Shown here: positions 57,511-64,000 of the stretch, piece by piece
Layout: every line of letters begins with the position of its first letter
How positions within the stretch are numbered: position 1 is the first letter of the stretch
Assembly: GCA_947462335.1 (NCBI GenBank)
Contig: OX381707.1
Coordinates: 60,675,773 to 60,739,772 of the forward strand
Length of the DNA stretch: 64,000 bases
From: Harmothoe impar
Lineage: Eukaryota; Annelida; Polychaeta; Phyllodocida; Polynoidae
Reading direction: 5' to 3'
Program-made: the position numbers and the translations under genes
Notes under the pieces: model-generated
Told to the model about the DNA's origin: nothing
Database searches by the model: none
Seen by the model: the letters and a program-made list of their open reading frames with translations, nothing else

Positions 57511-60500
57511 AACAACCCAATCAATCAATCAATCAATGATTCTAATAATGTAGATATACTTTTATGATAGAGCCCAAATATGTTGGCGGATTTTTACCTC
57601 ATGTGATCATGTCCTGTCAGGAAATGCTTGTTACTATAATGTTAAATTTCAAAATACTGTGTTTCAGTATTTGAGGTTACGATGGATGTAAAAATGTAAT
57701 TTTTTAACAAATCATTACCAAAACCCTTTTATTCAGTCATCCTGTTGCCTTAGCCCCTTTACCATTAACCACTATTGCGGCAGAAGGGGTCAAATTCAAC
57801 ACATTTTGTGTTGTCAAGTTCAGGAAAACATATCTCAATGACTTTTTAGTTTACATATTTGTAATTTTACACACTTTGATATAGAATTTCAGAATATCAC
57901 ATTCTTTTTGGGGTCAGTCACTCTTTTCCAATGTTATTGTCCTTTACTTAAGGTCCATAAGGTCATAAAAGGTCAAAATCACAACAAAAGTAGGACAATA
58001 TGATACATATATGCTTACCCTTCTACAGAACTATTTTTAAAACAAATTTCAATTATATGACCCCACTAAGACATCATCTGTGTGTGTCTTCAAACAAATG
58101 TTGGTTTTTGATAATCCATTCCAGATTATAGCATTATATAGAAGGTCAAAGGTCAAGGTCACAGAAATGTCAGAGTACGTAATTATGGGACTACCGTAGA
58201 TCCATGGAGCCCTTCCTGGAATCTTTGAACCAACTGCTTTTCCACTATCCCTTAGACCCTTGCTTGCCTAATTTCCCTTCTCCAAGGTCCCTCTACCCTG
58301 CCTTCAAGGCCTCATATTACTCCCAGTATGGTCTGTTACACTTCCATCCGGGTCTCTTTTTTACTTTTAGAGTCCCATTCTGCATTTGGTCCAGGATCTC
58401 CGACCCCTCCCTCAGAGACATTTTTTCACTAGATAACCCAAAGGAAGAAAGCATGTTTCTTTCTCAATATGAATGAAGATCTTTTGTTGCTAGGCAAATA
58501 ACTAGGTTTCTATTTGGAATATTGTGACTCAGGAGTGGTCCACATTGTTGGATGATTGTCTAAACTTACTATTTCGGCCACTGTAGCCAACATGTCTGGC
58601 CCACTTTCCTAAGGAAAACGGCTAAAAACTGAATTTTTCCTCAACAAGAACAAATTTGATTGCCATGGCAATGGTAAATCTAAAAATCTGTTTACAGATA
58701 GAATTTGCATATCATATGCAAATAGAATTCCTGGTTTCAAAAGAATCTAAAAAGGCATGGTTAAACTATGAAACTCTGGGACAGATTTTCATCAAATATT
58801 CACATGGGAGGCTGTTAAGGAAAGGGTTAGAAACCCATATTTTCCATCAAAAGTAGAAAAACAAAAACAGTATTAATTTACTTCAACGTTAATTCGTATT
58901 TTCTACCAAAAACAACCCCTAGTTTTATTTCATTGTAATAAACAACTAGAAAATACTGGATACGCTAGGGGCCTATGCCAGATTATCTCAGAAATATTGT
59001 TATACAAGGCGCATGAATATGTTGCCTGTGATAGCTGTGTGCTCCCAGCTATCTCATCACGTTGGTATTTAAGCGTGAATGTCCCAATTGCCTATAGTTT
59101 GTTAAAAGCAAACAAAGAATGCACGCAGAGAGAGCGATGCTTGATCTTAGCCAGACCCCCTAGCATCAGTGGCACGGACTAGATTGCCTATACAAAAAAG
59201 CAAATCTATTTGTGTTTATTAACGGAAATTACTGAGGATGCCACCTCATGCACACTCTATTGTCCTGTAGAAACCTATCCGGTCATGTTTGCAAATTGAG
59301 CACTTTGACCGAAATACATAGACAAAGGAATTATAACAGTTTATGGAAGGGACTTTGATGAGGCTCAAATCCCACTTTGCCCTCTGTATATGTCCCCAAC
59401 CCCTTTGTAACGTATATATTATAATCATTTTGCAACTTGGGAGCCTTGTAATTAATGTGGCACATAGTTGCACAGCATTACTATACAGTATTGAAGTTTA
59501 AAAATTTATCTTTATTGACCACAATATTGAGTTTGATGAAATTTTCTATTTGCGCAAGGAAAATGATCAGAATATCTAAATGTTAGTATAAGTCTACATC
59601 GCAACAGATTCCTAGGCCTAAAAAGGTGCGTTTCAGGCAACCCGACCCTAGATTCAAAATACGGCCGACCCTAGCATTTTCCCAACTTTTTGGTGTTATT
59701 AAAAAAAATTCATATATTAGCAAATGTTTGGTCAGGAAAAACTGACTTGAGTGGCCTATATGATTTTTTGACCTCGGTGCTAATATTGTTTATATATGAC
59801 CAGGGTACCACCTCAAGTGTTTACAAATGATGTATAATGCTCACAGACCATTTTGTATATGGAACAGGATGTGAAATGCATTCCATTGTTACATGGCACG
59901 GCGCTAACATTGTCGATGTGTAACTGATGAACTGTCTCCAATTGGAACAAAACTATGAAAACATTGCATTGTAGGGTTTTATCTTTTGTCACAGTATCCA
60001 GAATAATAACGCCTGGCTCCAGGGGGTGTCACTACTATCTTAACTGCGGTAATTCCCTGTATCAATTTTCAAGGGAATCTATGCAAGCCAACAGAAGCTT
60101 TAAATGTATGCAGGCCTACAAACGTCATCTGTGTTGGTCCTTTGGGCATAAGTTTCAACCTATATAGTTCAGAATGCTCTGTGGACTCTTTTGAGGTCCA
60201 CGCCTGGATGTGATAACACCTCTCCACAGACAGGTACTCATTGCTGATCTCTGATCTCATTCTGCCGCGATCGCTGCACTATGGGGTTGTTACAGAATAA
60301 TGTTGATATTATTATGTAACTCTGAACCCTGACTAGCAGATGCAATGTCTCTACAGCAGATGCTCCACAAAACTGCTTCACAGCAAATATTTACAGACAT
60401 GTGTGCAGCAACCCAGCAGCTGTCAACATTGGCTCCATGTAGGGAGCAGTTACCACTCTGCTCTATGTAATGGGGTTATCTCATGTTAGGGTGTGATGAG

Positions 60501-60927
60501 ATGGGACCAGTGATGTGAGATTGGGACAGTATGACCATATAGCTGATAACCTGTAGTTAGTACTGGGCCCTAGGCTTAAGGTTAATTAGTAGTCTTACCA
60601 TCAAAGGGATCTTACAGGTCAAATGGAACCTGTAATAAATGCCCAAACCAAATATGGAAGTGCTATATAAAAACTACAGCTTTCCACAAAATGTGAATCT
60701 TAACATTGAAAATGACAGGGTTCAAGTTCTAGGTAATGACATGGCATTGTTGCAAAGAATGCTGTATGGACTCTTTACCAGAAATAGTCAAGGACATCTG
60801 TTCTGTAATATATCAAAATAACAGAGAGGTTTGCCGTTGTATTTCTAGAAAAAGGATATCCAACCAATCATCCAAATAGAATGTTCTAAACAATAGTCAT
60901 GGACCATTGACTATCTCATCTATAGAC
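57511..60927. other. Intronic sequence with a degraded GGCCAAAA-family end
   Basis: No gene recognised. (CAAT)n lies at 57515-57535. AGGCCTAAAAAGGTGCGTTT at about 59616, then CAGGCAACCCGACCCTAG and CGGCCGACCCTAGC, is a degraded member of the GGCCAAAA family (to about 59695). Confidence 0.45.
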
Positions 60928-61000
60928 CTGACCTTAGCTCAGTTGGCAGCAAGTCTGCTTTTAAATCAAGCTTCACTTGGGGAAACGTAATGAAAACGTT
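60928..61000 (+). pseudogene. tRNA-like relic (A-box/D-arm word only)
   Basis: TTAGCTCAGTTGGCAG (60934-60949) matches the conserved D-arm/A-box of tRNAs. It is followed at tRNA-like spacing by GTCTGCTTTTAAATCA, which could be an anticodon arm. No T-arm or B-box follows, so it is at most a decayed tRNA or SINE head. Confidence 0.2.
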
Positions 61001-61264
61001 TTATGAAATGAACCCTAAACTTGCATACACACCAGTGGGAGTAAGTGAGCATCTGATGCTTCTGAAAATGTTCTTTCACCTCATTATCCATAACCTTCAC
61101 TGGAGGATAGCGGAGCGAGGGGAACTGGATCGATGAGTTTACTGTCAACCACATGCATGATACAGATGGCACACCATTATAATGTCCCCAGTGCCTATGC
61201 CTGATTTATTGACAATGCCTTGCCGTTATGAACCTTGTAAATGCCTCCTCCCCAATTGTTGTTT

Positions 61265-61648
61265 TCACTCTGGCCAGCCATTGCAAATAACCTCATCCCC
61301 AATGGAATACATCATACTATCATAGAGAGCCACATTGCCAGTAGCAGTGTAGGTACTGTAGCATAACATTATACTTATAGGAATGGGATGTTTCCTGCTT
61401 ATGCAGCTCAAGAACACCGTACCATATACAGGAATAAAAATGATGAAATAAGTGTATGGGAAATAAGTTGCTTTGTTAACACTCATCATGATGTGACCAT
61501 TACCATGGATACCTCCTGACATTTGACACCTGTGAAATCCAATAGCCATGGTGAATGCTAGTGTCTCCCTCAGAGCTAAACCTATTAGCAGCAGACATGT
61601 TTTGGCGAATGCCTCTTGTATTGCGATAATGGCAATTATGGGGAACAA
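61265..61648 (-). CDS. Unrecognised 127-codon open frame, same strand as the GPCR
   Basis: The longest non-repetitive frame inside intron 1. It is hydrophobic, with possible membrane segments near FPIIAIIAIQEAF and FIIFIPVYGTVFL. No motif, family match or convincing splice sites seen, and an in-frame stop lies just upstream. A chance frame is the more likely explanation; a decayed gene or cassette exon cannot be excluded. Confidence 0.15.
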   Translation of the reverse strand: MFPIIAIIAIQEAFAKTCLLLIGLALRETLAFTMAIGFHRCQMSGGIHGNGHIMMSVNKATYFPYTYFIIFIPVYGTVFLSCISRKHPIPISIMLCYSTYTATGNVALYDSMMYSIGDEVICNGWPE

Positions 61649-62036
61649 AACAGAATTTCAATCTATCACATCGTTTATAGCCTTATGGAACAATGGGTTT
61701 GGCAATGCTGCGCTCTGCAGTCTAGTCTATAAAGAACAACGTCATGCCATTTGTTCAGTGCACCGTCAAGAGTCACTTTGTCATAACTTGGTGTAGATAT
61801 ATGTGATATTATACTGTAAAAGGTGAACACAAAAATTCGTCATCTTATATTGTAGACCCATAAATAGATTCTACTGCTCGTGCACACTAATTATGATGTT
61901 AGAGGCGGATCCGGGGGGGGTCTCTTTCTTTTAGATTTTTCTAATGATATTGCGATCCTCTGCCGGTCGTGCCGCAACACTTTTCGGTACTTTGGTGTTT
62001 GGTGGACACCTGTACAACCGTGATCTGCACTAACTA

Positions 62037-62155
62037 CACTCTCAGAAAAGTGAGAGTCATTGTCGCTAAAACTACCCTCACCTGAGGGTCAAGCAGTGCC
62101 TGACCCTCAGGTGAGGGTAGTTTTAGCGACAATGACTCTCACTTTTCTGTGTGTG
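62037..62155. mobile_element. Near-perfect hairpin MITE, TA duplication
   Basis: 119 bp flanked by TA (62035-62036 and 62156-62157). Contains a 49-bp inverted repeat without any mismatch (62043-62091 and 62101-62149), starting CAGAAAAGTGAGAGTCATTG, with a 9-nt loop (AGCAGTGCC). The outer six positions are CACTCT against CACACA. The perfect arms suggest a recent insertion. Confidence 0.92.
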
Positions 62156-62167
62156 TAATGACTAGTA

Positions 62168-62302
62168 GTGCAGATAACGGCAGATCATCCAAACGTGATC
62201 TGCATCAAAATAAGATGATAGTTGGAGCAGATCACAACATTTTGATGCTGATTACGTCAATTTGATGCAGATCACGTTTGGATGGTCTAACGTTATCTGC
62301 AC
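62168..62302. repeat. GTGCAGATAACG inverted repeat and partial copy
   Basis: 135 bp. Arms from GTGCAGATAACGGCAGATCA at 62168 and the complement ending CGTTATCTGCAC at 62302. Half of it recurs at 62366-62422 (GTGCAGATAACGGCAGACCA). GTGATCTGCAC near 62020, on the far side of the 62037 hairpin, is the same word. This looks like an older foldback complex interrupted by the young hairpin. Confidence 0.78.
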
Positions 62303-62422
62303 AATCACGGATACACAACACATGTACAATCGTGTTCTGCAGTAACTAACGTTATCTGCAGTAGTGCAGATAACGGCAGACCATCCAACCGGGATCTGCA
62401 TCAAACCGACCTGATCTGCATC

Positions 62423-62811
62423 AATATATGTGTTGGAAAAATCGATAGAACTCTACATTGCATGATGCAGAGGGCGGTATATAGGAAGTACCTTTTATTG
62501 GGCAATGGCGCTTTACTATAGGCCCTATTCCCACTTCGTGTTGCGATAATTCTCTAGTATTATGAATATACTGATTAGACAGAGATATCTAGGAAACTAT
62601 GATACTTAGAACTTATTAGAACGTTGAATGGGGCAATGCCCATCTATACATTTAGAAAGCAAATGGCTGCAAGATCGATGCAGATCACGTTATTTTGATG
62701 CGTATTATGATAGTGTATAATATAACTTTACTTTGCAATCTATATATATTTTCCTTATTTTTGTGGGTATATGTTTCATTAGGAAGATGGATAATGTAGT
62801 ATTGTACTTAC
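62423..62811. other. Start of intron 1 next to exon 1
   Basis: Non-coding, AT-rich. ATGCAGATCACGTTATTTTG at about 62679 is another scrap of the GTGCAGATAACG-type repeat. The donor GTAAGT is at 62806-62811. Confidence 0.5.
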
Positions 62812-63202
62812 AAGCCGTCTCTCCAAGGAGCCAGATGTTCTGGGCGTGGACTTCAACGAGGGCTGAGGGCATGCAGATGACCAGCACGAGCAGGTCAGCC
62901 ACACTGAGATTCACCAGGAACCAGTTAGTGGGCGTCCTCATCTCAGCATTCCTGCTCACGACAATTATGACGAGCAGGTTCCCAACGACACCCATCAGGA
63001 ATATGACGCTGCAGAACACCGTCAAGGTGACGTCAATGTACGTCACGTCAGGCGGTGAGTAGGCTGTCCGGTTGCGGAGAGGGGGCCCAAGGGCCGCTGT
63101 TAGGTTGGATAAGTTCCCCTGGAGCGGCTCAGTGGTAGGGAGCAGCTCACTAGCCATGGCCCCGCCGGCCGAAATGAACAACTCCTGCGTGAGATTGCCC
63201 AT
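62812..63202 (-). CDS. Class A GPCR, coding exon 1 (N-terminus to TM2 and start of TM3)
   Basis: First coding exon, residues 1-130 plus one base of codon 131. The start is the ATG at 63202, in a strong context (AGCACCATGG). The frame is open a little further upstream, but only through a GTG, and then meets an in-frame TAA. The extracellular N-terminus (about 1-55) has no obvious signal peptide and carries four N-glycosylation sequons (N3, N30, N33, N44). TM1 is about 57-82, with the GNLLVI motif at 74-79. TM2 is about 94-118, with NLSVADLL at 98-105. The ECL1 tryptophan is W124. The exon ends inside Cys131, the conserved TM3 disulfide cysteine, at a consensus donor (GTAAGT, 62806-62811). The phase-1 junction joins exon 2 exactly and rebuilds GETACKLVPYLDYTV. 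The protein should be a plasma-membrane neuropeptide or hormone receptor; the ligand is unknown. Confidence 0.93.
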
Positions 63203-64000
63203 GGTGCTATCAATGTTCTCCACACGCTGTAGTTGTATATCAATACTTTAAATGGCGATATAGGATAGCAGCGTATTCCCCTTATACAAGTCCCAATGTA
63301 TAGAGGGGCTGGAGCTCTCCTACTGCAGTATTAATGGCACCGGGCCTGTTACCTATCTTATCTCTATGATACTTTGCCGCTGGTGCTCCTCCACCTGTCC
63401 CCGTCTGACTGCCACTTGCCGCCAGTCTCTATTGATCCCACGCTCTCCTTCCACTTCTATCTCTCTTCTTTCTACTCACTGTAACAGTGTGTGCTGCTCG
63501 TGTTCCTTAATTTTGTTGGAGAAGGCACATTATGTTTAGCTGCTTTCATATACATTTGCCTTAAGCTGTCTATATTCCATCTCCTTTGCGTCTCTGTTCT
63601 GGCAATACCTATACTTCTATACATCAGTATAGAGATACTCATTTGGCTCACAGCTATTATTAATGTCTCTCACTGCCTTTACTTAATTACTGAGATTGTT
63701 CCTTCATCTCCTCACGATTGTCCCTCTTGTTTCTCTCTCTGATATTTGCTCTGTGGTTTAGTCCTCTCCCCCACTTCTCTTCACAACGCTGCTAGCGAAG
63801 TAATCCCTGATCTGTCCGTGTGCTCTGCAGCCGTGTTTGTGGGCACACTGGACTAGTAGTAGCAGCCAAAAGGCGAGTCCCTAATGGCCACGTGCGCCTG
63901 CATCCTACGTCTGCGCCCAACTGCCGGCCAGATGAGGATAGCACTGCACTAGGCACTGCCAATCACACCACCCTACCGACACGACACGACACTACCAGGC
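63203..64000 (-). promoter_or_regulatory. 5' UTR and putative promoter side of the GPCR gene
   Basis: Sequence upstream of the start ATG. An in-frame TAA just upstream of 63223 shows that the coding region does not extend further. I see no convincing TATA box. The transcription start and any non-coding 5' exon cannot be placed. The segment is pyrimidine-rich on the plus strand at about 63380-63480 and carries no recognisable transposon end. Confidence 0.4.

Larger units (their letters stand above)
3054..62811 (-). other. Intron 1 of the GPCR gene (about 59.8 kb)
   Basis: Phase-1 intron with donor GTAAGT at 62806-62811 and acceptor TTTGCAG at 3054-3060. It splits the codon of the conserved TM3 cysteine. 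It is more than 90 percent of the window and holds nearly all the transposons, minisatellites and duplications listed here. No other complete gene is recognisable on either strand inside it. Its length is partly explained by duplications (33-39 kb and 41-48.5 kb) and two expanded minisatellites. Confidence 0.85.

Noticed and set aside
58204..58476. 90-codon frame as a gene
   Set aside because: No motif, no neighbours and a composition typical of a random frame.
63203..63223. Start of the GPCR seven codons upstream of the ATG
   Set aside because: That codon is GTG. The first in-frame ATG is at 63202 with a strong context, and an in-frame TAA lies further upstream.

Overview
This is animal (metazoan) nuclear DNA. 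It is AT-leaning and intron-rich, full of short inverted-repeat transposons, and holds almost no protein-coding sequence. One gene can be supported with confidence: a class A (rhodopsin-like) peptide-type G protein-coupled receptor on the minus strand. Its three coding exons lie at the two ends of the window (exon 1 at 62812..63202, exon 2 at 2950..3053, exon 3 at 1888..2601). They join in frame at consensus splice sites into a 402-residue, seven-helix protein. About 59.8 kb of the window is therefore the first intron of this gene. The receptor looks closest to the invertebrate ETH-receptor / ghrelin-receptor / TRH-receptor-like group. The protein and the repeat style suggest a marine invertebrate, perhaps a non-vertebrate deuterostome or lophotrochozoan. 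The species cannot be fixed from the sequence.

Layout. 1..1887: 3' flank of the gene, with a TAA-flanked foldback element and a candidate poly(A) signal. 1888..3053: exons 3 and 2 with a 348-bp intron. 3054..62811: intron 1, mostly non-autonomous DNA transposons, two minisatellites and segmental duplications. 62812..63202: exon 1. 63203..64000: 5' UTR or promoter.

Most of the structure inside intron 1 can be read from target-site duplications (TSDs). (a) A GGCCAAAA-ended family has 3-bp TNA-type duplications. (b) Four elements beginning CA..GGCG have 5-bp duplications. (c) G-tract-tipped elements have 8-bp or TAA duplications. (d) CACTG- and CCGTAAAACC-ended elements lie between TA dinucleotides. 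(e) One element has hAT-like ends and an 8-bp duplication. (f) One TTAA-flanked piggyBac-like element has its empty site preserved in a neighbouring copy. (g) One solo-LTR candidate has its empty site in a paralogous segment. Both minisatellites (27-bp and 14-bp units) lie inside foldback elements. At 33-39 kb a 2.5-kb segment is repeated in tandem almost without difference. At 41-48.5 kb an older duplication has the order X-Y-X'-Y'.

No transposase, RNA gene, CRISPR array or operon is recognisable, and I found no convincing undescribed multi-gene system. What is notable is the very large first intron, the TSD-resolved population of miniature transposons, and the duplications that act as natural before/after records of insertions.
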